The notes under the pieces: model-generated | Told to the model about the DNA's origin: nothing | Seen by the model: only the letters and a program-made list of their open reading frames with translations | Database searches by the model: none | In this document: positions 25,759 to 35,525 of the stretch, in pieces | How positions within the stretch are numbered: the stretch's first letter is position 1 | Layout: each line of letters opens with the position of its first letter | NCBI RefSeq assembly: GCF_023856365.1 | Contig: NC_064548.1 | Coordinates: forward strand, 11,953,642 to 12,017,641 | Source: Brienomyrus brachyistius | Taxonomy: Eukaryota; Chordata; Actinopteri; Osteoglossiformes; Mormyridae | DNA: 64,000 nt | Direction of reading: 5' to 3' | Position numbers and translations under genes: made by a program

Positions 25759-28700
25759 CCAAATGTCCCTCAAAATGTGATAAAAACCTGCTATTTTGAT
25801 GTTGTGGGGATCATTTTTCAGGTCCCCACAAGATCTGTGTATGCAATCAAAAACTAAAAATGCTGAAATACTTTGTTTGCTTATTTGTGATTATGGTTGG
25901 AGCTGGGGAGGGATTATGGGTGTCATATTTAGATTAGAGTTTTCCCCAAAGAAATGAAAAGAGAGTCCCCACAATGATAAAATTGCAAACCTGTGTGTGT
26001 GTGTTTGTGTGTGAGAGAGAGAAAGGAGCTCCACAGTGTAGCAGAATGTCCTAAAAATCAGAATGGTGATCTGGTTTGTAGTAGTACCTATCCGGCGGAA
26101 GGTCTGCCGTCTGTACCCAAAATGCAACCACGGCCCCACACACGCATATACACATGGCAGCAAAGTCCCCTGGGAGTCCGCGGCATGTAGGACCCTGAGG
26201 GGTGAGGGTTCGAGGCTACAGCTCCACCACCACTCCGTCAGGCTCGCGGAGCCTTTGGGGCTCTGCGGCCCACTTTCTAGCACAGGTGGACATTTTTGTT
26301 ATGCCTCCCCCCCCACCACCTCTCAACATAAACCCCCAGTGTTTAGTATCAAAATAGGCACTATTATTAAACCCCCGGTAACCCAAGCTCGCCTTATTTG
26401 AATCGTTCCCAAATGTCATCCTGTTAATGCGAATTGAAGTTAATTAGCACCGTTTACCTTGGCTCTCCTGACTGGCCGGCTGGGCAGGCACTACCAATCG
26501 TCTGAGTGTCCCTCCGCTCCCGTCTCACCCCTGCCTTGCAGAGAACATCAGCCCTGAGGAAGAGTACAAGATCGCCTGCCTGTTGATGGTCTTTGTGGCC
26601 GTCTCCCTGCCAACACTGGCGAGCAACGTCATGTCGCAGTACAGTCCCGCCATTGAAGGTAACCAGAGTTGCTTTCGTCCTGTCAAAACAACATGTAGCC
26701 AGCTCAAGTTAATGCGCTAAGGCTCTAGAGACAGGACACCGTAGAATATAAATATATATGCAATGTACTGTGTGTATATAGTGGGTGGTGGTTAGTTATG
26801 TTAAGCATCCAGGTGGGATTTTGCGTGTGCGGCCCATCCGGGATGCACTAACCACGTTCTTCCTTTAAGGACATTGCAACAACATTCATTGTCTGGCCAA
26901 AGCAATAAACCAGATAGCTGCAGCCCTGTTCACCATCCACAAGGGCAGCATTGAGGACCGGCTGAAAGAATTCCTGGCCGTAAGTGCATTTTCCGCTTAG
27001 ACGCGAGCTTACTCGGTTGTTCATTTATACAATTCACAGAAGAACAGTCATCGCTGGGTTTTATTTATTTTTCAAATAATAATGTTTTTATTCTCCAGAG
27101 TTTTAGTATTCATTAAGTCTTTTATTTATTACAGTTCTGGGGGGGGATGATTTATTTATGTGATTTTTAATTTTTTGTTTTATTTATTTTCTTGACTGTG
27201 ATTGATTAACTTTAATTCTCTGTAAGTCCTCTTAGTTACTCATGCTTTGTATCTGAAATTTGTTTTCCTGGACGACAGATCTTTTCTGCTTCAATGGAGC
27301 CATGTGTATCCTATTTTCAGTGCAATTATTTTAACAGTGGCCAGAAATTCCCCCTGTTTACAAAGTCTACTTTGAAACATTACTGCATGCGTGTTGAAGT
27401 GCGACGTCGTTTCTGATGGGAATTGAACAAGTGCAAGTTGTTCCTGCCTTATAAGTTTGCTTGTAAATACAGCATATTCTTATAAGCTTTTCTTCCCGGT
27501 GGATCTTTTGCCCTTTAACAGAGACAGAGAGTAAAGAGCAGCTTTTGCGATTTCCCCCCCCCCCCCCCCCCCCAAATGACCGTTTATTTCACAACTGCCA
27601 TGACATAACCCTCTTTGTGTGCCACAGCTTGCCTCTTCCAGCCTGCTGAAGATCGGCCAGGAAACGGATAAAATAACGACACGGAACCGGGAATCGGTCT
27701 ACCTGCTCCTGGACATGGTGAGCGCTTTCGCATTAAGAGCCGCAGAGCAAAAAAAACAAGAACAGGACTCCAAAGGAGGATCTAACATTGTGGGATATTT
27801 TACTTTTCCTCTCATACAAAAGCGAAATGTGATACTTCTGTAACCCAGAAAGGCAATGTGTCTTGGCGAAAAATAACCTATTATTATAATGTGTTCTGAA
27901 TTGACTGTTATAATTCAACCAGGGAAATTACCTCGCAACATCATAACTGTCGGTTCTGAGGCCAAAGTACACACTGAAATTTTGAAGAATGAGAAACTGC
28001 AGGTGGAACTCTGTATTCCTACCAGTCTCTGCACAAACCTGTGGGAGAGACTTACTGGCAGACCATGGTTATGAACTAAGGGGCAGTGTGTGCTTCTGTG
28101 GGTTAGGACTCTGCCAGTCATCAGTTGGTTGGTTCAAATCCCACGGACAGCAGAGTGATTTCGCCTTTGGGCCATTGAGCAAGAGCCTTAACCGCAACTG
28201 CTCCAAGGATTAGCTGACCATGCTTTCATACGCGTTTGTCACTTTGGATAAAAGCATTTGCTAAGTAAAGAAAAATAAAATGAATGAGGAACTGCAGATA
28301 CCACTGGCAGTGAGATAGTGTTGTTCTCATTGCTTGATAACTGGGGATCAGGTTTCATTGAATTACCTCCATTTCTTTACTTAAGAGTAAAGTGGTATGT
28401 GGATTATGCAATGATGTCGCCATGGTACTCTTTCCACAAATAATTTCCAGATTTTAGTTTTCCGTACGCGGTGTGGCGTAACAGGGAAGTTACCGCAGTG
28501 CTGGCTTAAAATTCTGTTACACTGAATCATCAAGTTTGTGAAGCGCACGCTAGAGCAAACGCCTTGACCCGTGGGGTGAGTCGCGCATGTCGCTGCTCCT
28601 GGGGTGCTGGCGGGTTACGTGTTGGGGAGATCGCTGTCGCTGACGGCCGTGTCCCTCCTGTCCCCAGATCGTGCAGGAATCGCCGTTCCTCACCATGGAC

Positions 28701-28784
28701 CTGCTGGAATCCTGCTTCCCCTACGTGCTGCTGAGGAACGCCTACCATGCAGTGTACAAGCAGAGTGTCAGCTCGTCGGCGTAA
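1290..28784 (+). CDS. nckap1: nckap1, Nck-associated protein 1 (WAVE complex subunit), complete
   Basis: This HEM-family subunit of the five-protein WAVE regulatory complex pairs with CYFIP and links Rac signalling to Arp2/3 actin nucleation at the cell cortex. Coding exons are 1290-1397, 8254-8364, 11924-12016, 13560-13616, 13711-13853, 14060-14150, 14236-14373, 14460-14508, 14687-14843, 14968-15024, 15119-15215, 15330-15436, 15576-15708, 16002-16083, 16537-16595, 18311-18456, 18737-18869, 20823-20942, 21198-21337, 21554-21685, 22643-22861, 22941-23071, 23164-23261, 24350-24443, 24746-24828, 24973-25053, 25170-25263, 26542-26658, 26870-26979, 27628-27717 and 28668-28784. All junctions are GT-AG and phases agree throughout. 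The exons join to 1128 codons plus TAA, the length I recall for human NCKAP1, with near-identical sequence. It starts [17 protein letters not shown] and ends in KQSVSSSA. The protein is all-helical with no catalytic motif or signal peptide. Exon 5 uses a weak GTTAAA donor. The exon 25 acceptor is a tandem TAGCAG; I chose the first AG because it restores the conserved SVDSVLKRM. Confidence 0.97.
2882..3050 (+). repeat. degenerate SINE-like fragment
   Basis: A GGATTTGAATCAT string resembling a tRNA B box is followed by a tail like 'TGTAAGTCCCTTTGGAT', as in common teleost tRNA-derived SINEs. It is badly eroded and I see no target-site duplication. Confidence 0.35.
3237..3400 (-). repeat. degenerate SINE fragment, minus orientation
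   Basis: The plus strand reads TGCCTTTGCCCAAAGTAACGT, then GAGGTTAAGGTCCTTGCTCAAAG, then GGGGATTTGAACTGG. That is the reverse of a teleost SINE with a B-box-like region and a 'CTTTGG-AAAAGC' tail. The same family recurs at 28079, 44666, 45608 and 48383. Confidence 0.5.
6336..6409. repeat. (TG)n microsatellite
   Basis: This is an uninterrupted TG dinucleotide array of 74 bp in nckap1 intron 1. It produces spurious His/Thr-rich open frames on the minus strand. Such alternating purine-pyrimidine tracts can adopt Z-DNA and are usually length-polymorphic. Confidence 0.97.
7581..7661. repeat. imperfect (TTA/GTA)n trinucleotide microsatellite
   Basis: The array consists of interspersed ATT, AGT and TAG units on a 3-bp period in nckap1 intron 1. 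It yields a meaningless Leu/Val-rich open frame. Confidence 0.9.
8900..8953 (+). repeat. LINE-like 3' tail
   Basis: The string ATTGCCCCTCGGGGACAAAT, then AAAGTTATTTGAATTTGAATTC, is typical of the 3' end of teleost non-LTR retrotransposon copies: a small CCCCTCGGGG hairpin, an AATAAAG block and a short GAATTT tail repeat. Only the tail is recognisable. It lies in nckap1 intron 2. Confidence 0.5.
12090..12955 (+). mobile_element. non-LTR retrotransposon (LINE) reverse-transcriptase remnant
   Basis: Translations in broken frames carry classic LINE ORF2 C-terminal strings: [20 protein letters not shown] near 12400, [20 protein letters not shown] near 12560, and [18 protein letters not shown] near 12760 ending in SAWEFARG. 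Frameshifts and stops interrupt the frame, for example GCTGAGATGA at 12610-12619, so it cannot encode an enzyme. The element lies sense to nckap1 in intron 3. It is 5'-truncated, and I could not name the LINE clade with confidence. Confidence 0.75.
13061..13116. repeat. small inverted-repeat (MITE-like) fragment
   Basis: ACTTACGAAC at 13061-13070 is the exact reverse complement of GTTCGTAAGT at 13107-13116, with CGAACGG and CCGATCGG between. It follows directly after the LINE remnant in nckap1 intron 3. It resembles short dispersed palindromic repeats of fish genomes; the family was not assigned. Confidence 0.4.
16175..16440. repeat. dispersed retroposon-like repeat in nckap1 intron 14
   Basis: The segment begins CTTTTATTGTCATTTGTAGA and continues with GTACAATGAAATGCTTGCTT, a pattern common to non-LTR-derived repeats in fish, followed by about 150 bp of AT-rich TATACA-type sequence. 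Family assignment is by resemblance only. Confidence 0.45.
20215..20569 (+). mobile_element. tRNA-derived SINE (family A) with target-site duplication
   Basis: This 355-bp element has a pol III A box (TGGTGCAGTGG, 20227-20237) and B box (GGTTTGAGTCT, 20270-20280), a tRNA-unrelated body, and a 3' tail of GGAAAATGGATGGATGG. It is flanked by a perfect 14-bp direct repeat, ATAAAACCCTTGTC, at 20201-20214 and 20570-20583, which is the expected target-site duplication. It sits sense in nckap1 intron 17. A second copy in opposite orientation is at 29813-30162. Intact duplications and close similarity suggest recent retroposition. Confidence 0.85.
25713..26015. repeat. teleost 'GTCCCCACAA' dispersed repeat flanked by TG arrays
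   Basis: A TG array at 25713-25754 is followed by CAAATGTCCCTCAAAATGTG, an inverted repeat TTGTGGGGA/TCCCCACAA around 25802-25831, an AT-rich body, GAGTCCCCACAATG near 25965, and a second TG-rich tract near 25991-26015. This arrangement recurs in many teleost genomes. It lies in nckap1 intron 27. Confidence 0.55.
28079..28275 (+). mobile_element. tRNA-derived SINE (family B)
   Basis: The unit has a head GGGCAGTGTGTGCTTCTGTG, a B box GGTTCAAATCC at 28131-28141, a middle with TTGGGCCATTGAGCAAGAGC, and the hallmark tail CACTTTGGATAAAAGCATTT followed by GCTAAGTAAA. A near-direct repeat, GAATGAGAAACTGCAG at 27988-28003 and GAATGAGGAACTGCAG at 28282-28297 (15 of 16 matching), may be the target-site duplication. 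If so, the element includes about 75 bp of additional head. It lies in nckap1 intron 30. Confidence 0.65.
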
Positions 28785-29095
28785 AGGAGGGGTGGGAGGG
28801 GGTCTTACTGGAAAGATCTACAATCTTGCTGGAGTGAAAAGTACAAAAACTTTGTGATATCAACTCTATTTTTTCCCCTGTTTTTTTTCCCCCTCTCCTC
28901 CATGAAATTGTCTTAATGACCTTATTCCCCCCTTATAACTGTCATAGTAACACACAAGCTTGGTTTATGAAAACTAGTGATACTATTACTTTTAATTTTT
29001 GAGAAGTTTATGTTTCAGATGTCAAAGATTTAAATAGAAACACTTATAATGAGAAGGTGTGATATTTTAAGTATCTTCAATAATGCAGAACACTC

Positions 29096-29149
29096 ATTTA
29101 TTGACAAACGCTTGTTTATTGACAAACGCTTGTTTATTGACAAATGCTT
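29096..29149. repeat. 18-bp tandem repeat, three copies
   Basis: The unit TTTATTGACAAACGCTTG is repeated twice exactly, then a third time with changes (TTTATTGACAAATGCTTT). It lies within the probable nckap1 3' UTR. Confidence 0.85.
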
Positions 29150-29547
29150 TCGATTCGCTGTGGTTCTTTTTAGATGGCTGTTCTAGATTTCATCTGTGTG
29201 GTTTACAATGTGCATTATTTTGTTTTTCTGTGGACTTGCATTTTTACACTATTCTTTTGAAATGTTTGCCAAATTATTGACACTACATCTCCCATTTCGT
29301 TTGAAACTGAACAGAGCTGTTGGTAACTACATAATAGAAGCAACAGATGGTGGTGTTTGTACAAAGCATAGTATAATTTTTTAACTAACTTTCATGATGC
29401 TGCGTGGGCCCCAACACGCCAATGTATCCATCCGTATGGTATGATAAACATTCTTGCATATTTATTGAATGTTTATAAACTGTTCTCCTTAACCACTTTT
29501 TATATGTTTTAAAATTTTGGAAATTACAGTGTATCTTCCATAACATA

Positions 29548-29553
29548 AATAAA
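29548..29553 (+). terminator. poly(A) signal AATAAA, nckap1
   Basis: The canonical hexamer lies about 765 nt after the nckap1 stop codon. It is the first AATAAA I see downstream in sense orientation. Confidence 0.6.
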
Positions 29554-29812
29554 CATTAGGTTATAATCATGCAGACATCTTTTTTGATAGGTCTCATGTG
29601 AGTGTTTTTGTTTGTTGCTGTGTCCGTCTGGGATACGACACACTGCAAGCCCTCGATTCCGGTCCCACAGTCGTTTTTTCCCCGCATTGATCCTGCCTGT
29701 AATGACATAACCTGCAAGGTCCTATGATCAAACAGAAAGGTAGTTGGCTTCTTTATTTTCTTTTTGATGGTTTTACAGGGCCTGCAATGCAATACAGATC
29801 CTAAATAATATA

Positions 29813-30162
29813 TCCATCCATTTTCCAAACCGCTTATCCTACTGGGTCGCGGGGGGTCTGGAGCCTATCCCGGAAGCAATGGGCACGAGGCAGGGAACAA
29901 CCCAGGATGGGGGGCCAGCCCATCGCAGGGCACACTCACACACCATTCACTCTCACATGCATTCTTACGGGCAATTTAGCAAGTCCAATTAGCCTCAGCA
30001 TGTTTTTGGACTATAGGGGGAAACCGGAGTACCTGGAGGAAACCCCACGATGACATGGGGAGAACATGCAAACTCCACACACATGTGACCCAGGCGGAGA
30101 CTCGAACCTGGGTCTCAGAGGTGTGAGGCAACAGTGCTAACCACTGCACCACCATGCCTCCC
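29813..30162 (-). mobile_element. tRNA-derived SINE (family A), second copy, inverted
   Basis: This element is colinear with the reverse complement of the SINE at 20215-20569, from the TCCATCCATTTTCCAAACCG end to the A/B-box end (ACCACTGCACCACCATGCCT). A perfect 13-bp target-site duplication, CCTAAATAATATA, flanks it at 29800-29812 and 30163-30175. It lies just past the nckap1 3' end. Confidence 0.87.
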
Positions 30163-30175
30163 CCTAAATAATATA

Positions 30176-31258
30176 ATGACTATTAATATTCAACAACAGA
30201 TTTCCAGCTTAAAGTTCAGCTTTGAGGAATTGGTTAATAGGTGCTGTTGTAAAAACCAGCAATTTTGTCCTTCATACGTTTAGTTTTCCTGAAGTACATA
30301 CTTGCAAGATGCTCGTTATCATCTCAGGTGCTAATGTGGAAATTCATTATGAACCCCGGGAATGAATTCTCAGGACAGTTCACTGTCCCTTGAGCAAGAA
30401 AGTAATTTGGTCATTCGATCTTTGTCATTTCACCTCCTACTTTAATATCAGCACTGCTTCCTTTGTCCCTCACTCGACAGTTATCAAAACACACCCTGCG
30501 GATGTCACTTAACTCAGTGTTTATCTCTGCTCAGTGACAATTCGAGTGCTTGGCCTTTTACCGAGTTTACACACTCCTAAAGGTCATTGTGTCGAGACTA
30601 ATTGGATGCTTATGTGACTGCTGTTATCTGTGCTGGCATTGTCCTTATTTCTGAAAGCCTGGGGGTTCTAGTTTAAACAGAATTTTGCATTAAACTTGAA
30701 CATGATTAGGCTGCACTTTAACTCGGTATTTAAAAAAATCCAACGTGGATTGTTACAATTAAACGTTACATACAAATGCAGTGGGAAAGATGCAATCTAG
30801 TTTCACCCAGAAGTCGACATGAGCTTTTAAGGCAAACGGGCGATGAAGGAGGGGGGTGGGGAGGGTCGGACTTGGTGGAAGAGATTTGCAAGCTGAAAAG
30901 GAGCCGCTCCGGAGAAGTGAATTCATTGAGCAAGAAGCAGCGCTACCCCCGCGTACATGCAGAATAATGAAGCGGTATGGACTTTAGGAGTAAGGCGCTT
31001 AGGACAGCAGTAGCAGATCTTTGCCTTTACCGGATGCCTTCAATGCGATTTTTGATTACAGAATCTGAGGGGTGAAACGCAGCTCGTTTCCAGTGATGCA
31101 TTAGGCAAGTGTAATTATGTTTAGATAAACAATTTTGGAAAGTTTAAAAAAAAAGACTAGTTTTTTATCGGACATTCTGGGGATCAGTTCACACTTATTC
31201 CTGCAAACTTCTTTAACAGAGACGACAAGTTAATTTTCAGCTTTTTTTGTTGCTTAAG
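30176..31258. other. intergenic region and 5' flank of frzb
   Basis: This is 1.1 kb between the SINE copy and the frzb start codon. It holds no recognisable coding exon and no clear TATA box. An open frame at 30776-30967 is Lys/Arg-rich and matches nothing I know. It must contain the frzb promoter and 5' UTR, but I cannot place the start site. Confidence 0.5.
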
Positions 31259-34258
31259 ATGTTCTCGTATCAAATGTATATTAGTTTCCTGGTTCTCTTG
31301 TGCCTTGATGGGATACCCCGAGCCGCGGCAGCGGCGTGCGAGCTCGTCCGGATCCCAATGTGCAAGTCGATGCCTTGGAACATGACCAAGATGCCCAACC
31401 ACCTCCACCACAGCACCCAGGCAAACGCGATGCTGGCCATCGAGCAGTTCGAGGGGCTGCTTGGGACCAGGTGTAGTCCGGTTCTACTGTTTTATCTCTG
31501 CGCCATGTACGGTCCCATCTGCACTCCTGAGTTCCAGCAGGAGCCCATAAAGCCGTGCAAGTCGGTGTGCGAGCGGGCCAAGTCTGGCTGTGAGCCGGTC
31601 TTGAAACAGTACAACCACACATGGCCGGAGAGCCTGGCGTGCGACGAACTGCCCGTGTATGACCGCGGGGTCTGCATCGCTCCGGAGGCGATAGTGCAAG
31701 TGGAAGGGCCTGGTAACTATTTTATTGTTGGTTTTTATGTTCGGTAATTCACAGCCAAAAATAGTACAACTACTACTAATAATAATAATGATAATAAATA
31801 TTTAATGCATCACCTTTTATGACTCGCCTGTTTCAGTGTTTCCTTGTGTTATTTAACAATATGAATGCATGCTCATGAATTCTTCTAATAAACCAAGACA
31901 TTTTTTGGAAAATTAGTAGAATACGAAAACACTGGTAGTTTTTGTGGGTTAAGTAGATTCGTAGGTGGAAATACTTTTGAAGGCGATATGTACTTACGGG
32001 ATTGCTCGCAGCCCTTTTAGAAATTTTAAATACAGAAAGGTCTATATGTAAAAGTCAGTTGGAACTCCAATGGATTTTCAGAATGGCAGCTGAAAACATT
32101 GTAATATTGAATTTGCTGCCTTTAACGTTATATAGAAAAATAAACCGCTGCAACAGAAATGTACACGATGCATCTCGGTTTAAACGTGAATTTTATGATG
32201 ACAGTTTGAGATAAAGAGTGAAAACGCACATCCGTGCTAAAAAGTGATACTTCTTGACAAATCTTACGCTTGTTCTCCACAATGTTGGCGATCTGCAGGT
32301 AGTATTGAACTGTTCTGTTTTTATTCCTACTAATCTTTTGCTCTGTCTGCCGTAGATCGATGCAAATGCAAGGGAGTAAAACTAACTTACAAGACATACA
32401 CGAAGAACAATTATAATTATGGTGAGTTTTTCGTTCAAGACCAGTAACGAAGAAAAGATAGGCAGTAAGAATAACAGTAGTTAAAGAAAATAAACGTGCA
32501 AGTTCCTGGTCGGGAGGCATCCTGTGCAATTTTAAGTAACGCATTTAGTATGCGATAGTTAAGTGCTTGACCAAAAAACTTTGATCTTCAGCTGAAGAAA
32601 AACATCTTTTATCATTTTCACATAAGCTACGTTATTGCAAGTTCACTTATTGTGTTCTGTTTTCACCCAGTAATTCGAGCAAGAGTCAAGGAAATACGAA
32701 CTCGGAATCACGATGTCAGCGCTATCGTGGAGGTCAGAGATATTCTGAAGTCATCCCTCGTCCACATCCCCCGAGACACGGTGACGCTGTACTACAACTC
32801 AGGATGCCTGTGTCCCCCCCTCATCCTCAACGAGGAGTACATGATCATGGGCTACGAGAGCGAGGAGCAGTCCAGGTATGGCTGGCCGCAGGCTTCAGGG
32901 GCGGGCATCGGCTTTGGGGGGGGGGTAAGACGTTTCAAATCCCTTGATCAACAGATTGATGTCACGTCTTAATTGTACGTCGCTTTGGATTAAAGTCTTT
33001 ACTAAGTAAATAAATGTAAGTAGGCCTACTATTGAGTCAGGAGTATAGTTATAGATGAATGGATAAGGGGCCTGAGTCGTTAATGGGGGGCAATGGCAAA
33101 CTTATATGTAGTATAAAAAGCTATTCATGACTTAAGCCAATACACACATTTATTTGGTAGGGGGTTAAAAAACATTTTGTTTAAGCCCCCCTACAACAGG
33201 TCTCACGATGCCCCTGTAGTGAGTGATGTTTGCCTTAAGGAGGGAGTGTGTGCCTGTATTCATGCTGTTACGTTCACTGTTTTGTCGTTGCTGTGTAGGT
33301 TATTGCTTATCGAAGGTTCGATTGCACAGAAGTGGAAGGATCGAATGGGGCGGAGAGTGAAGGTAAGCCATCATGTGTGGCCAATATGTTAGATTTCACC
33401 AGCCAGCTAATTAGCGCAATAGTCAATTTACTGTGGTGATTAAACCATATATGGTTCAATTATAGCTGCACATCTCGACTTGAGAACGGAATTCCCCACC
33501 GCACTTGGAAGTGTCATAGAAGCATATGCCTGTCTGTTAGCCTTTACTATATAACCGAAGGATTTAGTTGATTAAATGAGGTCTGTTGTTCACTTGGGGG
33601 GTCATTAAAAGCTGATTAGGAAAGAACTGAAGTCTCACCACTTTAAAACAGCCAAGCCAGAAGAACCCACTGGATATTAAAGCTCAGTGCAGAAATGTAA
33701 TTATCTTCTCCCACAAACCAAAGAGTATGTGTAGCACTTCATAAAACAACATCCTCTGAGTCTGTGACACAAACAGATTGACTGTGATTGCTTTTTTTTT
33801 TTTCCGTGTTTGTGGCCAGTGCCCACTGAGGCCAGAGTAATATAATATTTTGACTTGTTAATTTGGCACAAAGAACAGACTGGATGTGCATGACAGGCGA
33901 GAAGAAACAGACTCACTTTAGAGAAACAGGCATCACTCTTTGGGGAATCTTTAAGAGTCATGGGGTTCTTGGGATATGAGAGGAATGCTTGTTATATTGT
34001 TCCTCTTCTAAATTCATAAACATTGTGGCACTTCAGTAGTTTTATAAATGCAATTTTGACACCAAACATGATAAGAGAACCACAGAACAGAGGTTTAATT
34101 TCGCCAAACTTGACACGCAGGGAGTGTAACGTTGGGAAAGAGAGAGCGATGTTTCAGGGGCTTAGAGAACAGGCAGCTTCTTAATGCTGGGTTCTGCTGC
34201 ATTTTCCTAGCTTTGGGACCAGGTGCCTCGTGGTGTGAGGAGTCGTCATGCATCGTGA
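31259..34258 (+). CDS. frzb: frzb, secreted frizzled-related protein 3 (Wnt antagonist)
   Basis: This secreted protein binds Wnt ligands outside the cell. Exons are 31259-31712, 32356-32421, 32671-32875, 33299-33362 and, tentatively, 34211-34258, totalling 278 residues against about 325 in human. Exon 1 gives a hydrophobic signal peptide ([16 protein letters not shown]...) and then the frizzled cysteine-rich domain with all ten cysteines, from CELVRIPMC to DRGVC. Exons 2-4 give the netrin-like domain ([49 protein letters not shown]). The first exon's open frame extends upstream only with TTG codons; the first ATG is 31259. Exon 5 follows a plausible TTTTCCTAG acceptor and reads [15 protein letters not shown] then TGA. 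The in-frame WD fits the family's VKRWD, but the rest is dissimilar, so the C-terminus is uncertain. The CRD-netrin linker is shorter than in human, and two netrin-region cysteines are absent. Confidence 0.9.
32970..33018 (+). repeat. SINE family B tail fragment
   Basis: GTACGTCGCTTTGGATTAAA followed by GTCTTTACTAAGTAAATAAATG is the characteristic tail of the family B SINE. It lies in frzb intron 3, about 95 bp downstream of the exon 3 donor. Confidence 0.55.
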
Positions 34259-35424
34259 AGTTGCCCCCTGGGGGACGAACGAACATCAGCCCAAAGACGA
34301 CACGTTTGAAACATCGACTTAAGAATTTGCACTATTGCACACTCTCGTTTCTCGTTAAATCGTTGCCACATTAATTGAACTTTAGTTGAATGTAGATTGA
34401 TTAATTTTTTTTTCTTTTACCATTCCTGCTCTGCATTTCATTACTTTGTCGTCACATGAAGGTAGTGTTAACCCAAAAGGCACTGTGTACAGTTTGAGAG
34501 TGGAGCCGGATGTGGGATTTAGTATAAAAGTCAGACTTTCATGACTGGGGTGGGGGGGGGGGGATGACACTGGGGATTTCACAAAGAGGAAGGCTGGACA
34601 CCTCCTCTGTGTTGGACCACCGGCTGCTGTGAACATTTCCGTGATGATAGAGCGGTTCCCAGACGTTCCTAAGGCACTCAGATGAGAAACAGGCGTCCCA
34701 TAAACAGTTTGAGGGGGGGAGTGAATGGACAGTGGAGCAGCACAGGGGCAATTCTAGGATTTTTAAAGTGGGGAGCATAAAAGAGGCCAACCTTATCATT
34801 AGCCTTTTTTGAATCAGTGAGTGTTTTGAATCGGTGAGTGAAAGGGGAGGGGGCCAATCAGCTTTAAGCTGGAGACAAGGCCCCTTTTGCCCCACTCTGT
34901 AGTGGGCAACCATTGGAGGTCCTCACTGAGAGATGTTCACTTTAAAGTCACTCTAGTTACTTTCAGGCGCACCTATGAGTACGTCCTTCGAGATCTACGT
35001 GGGAAATTATCCAAACTTTGCCACCTTTGGACGGTTCAGTCAAATTTTTCTTTCACTTCTGTTTGTATTCGCTCTGCCCCCTTTGTCATACTCAGCTTAA
35101 ACTGTGAAGCATCACTTCATTGCCGCCTGTCGTTTGATTTTATATTATGTAGCACATATTAGCGGGGGGGTCTTCTGGTGAAGAGCCAAAACCAGTGAGC
35201 CAGGAAAGACCTCAGCACCTGTCAAACAAATGACATCAATGTGTAATTCTCCCTACTTCTATATTACAGCGATTGATATGCCGTTTATAATTGAAACACA
35301 CTACTTCACAAGTGTTTACGAGGACGATGGGCCCCAGTTGCATGGTGAGAGAGGCCCGTGACTTGGCGTCGAGTTGCAGGCGGTTCCTCTACACATGTGA
35401 TCCAGACCAAGGCACCTAACCAGA

Positions 35425-35525
35425 ACTGCTTCAGTGTACTCCAGCTCTATAAATGGGTAAAGTGTATCGCTGTAAACCATGTAGGTTGCTGTGGATAAAA
35501 CGATTTATATAATGAATGATGCATC
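35425..35525 (+). repeat. SINE tail fragment
   Basis: The string AGTGTACTCCAGCTCTATAA, ATGGGTAAAGTGTATCGCTG and GTTGCTGTGGATAAAACGAT resembles the 3' half of a teleost tRNA-derived SINE with a 'CTTTGGATAAAAGC' ending. Confidence 0.45.

Larger units (their letters stand above)
28785..29575 (+). other. nckap1 3' untranslated region (probable)
   Basis: The sequence between the nckap1 stop codon and the first good poly(A) signal is AT-rich and has no coding potential I can support. It contains an 18-bp tandem triplication at 29096-29149. The extent is inferred from the AATAAA at 29548. Confidence 0.6.

Noticed and set aside
29096..29149. Short regularly repeated units considered as a CRISPR-like array
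   Set aside because: The units are contiguous with no spacers, and the context is a fish 3' UTR.
31247..31258. Frame open upstream of the frzb ATG, beginning at a TTG codon
   Set aside because: Eukaryotic initiation at TTG is not supported here. The ATG at 31259 starts directly before a hydrophobic signal peptide.
33970..34011. Trp-Asp-Met string considered as the last frzb exon
   Set aside because: There is no usable acceptor or pyrimidine tract in front, and the continuation is hydrophobic (LVILFLF). The 34211 exon has a better acceptor and the right phase.
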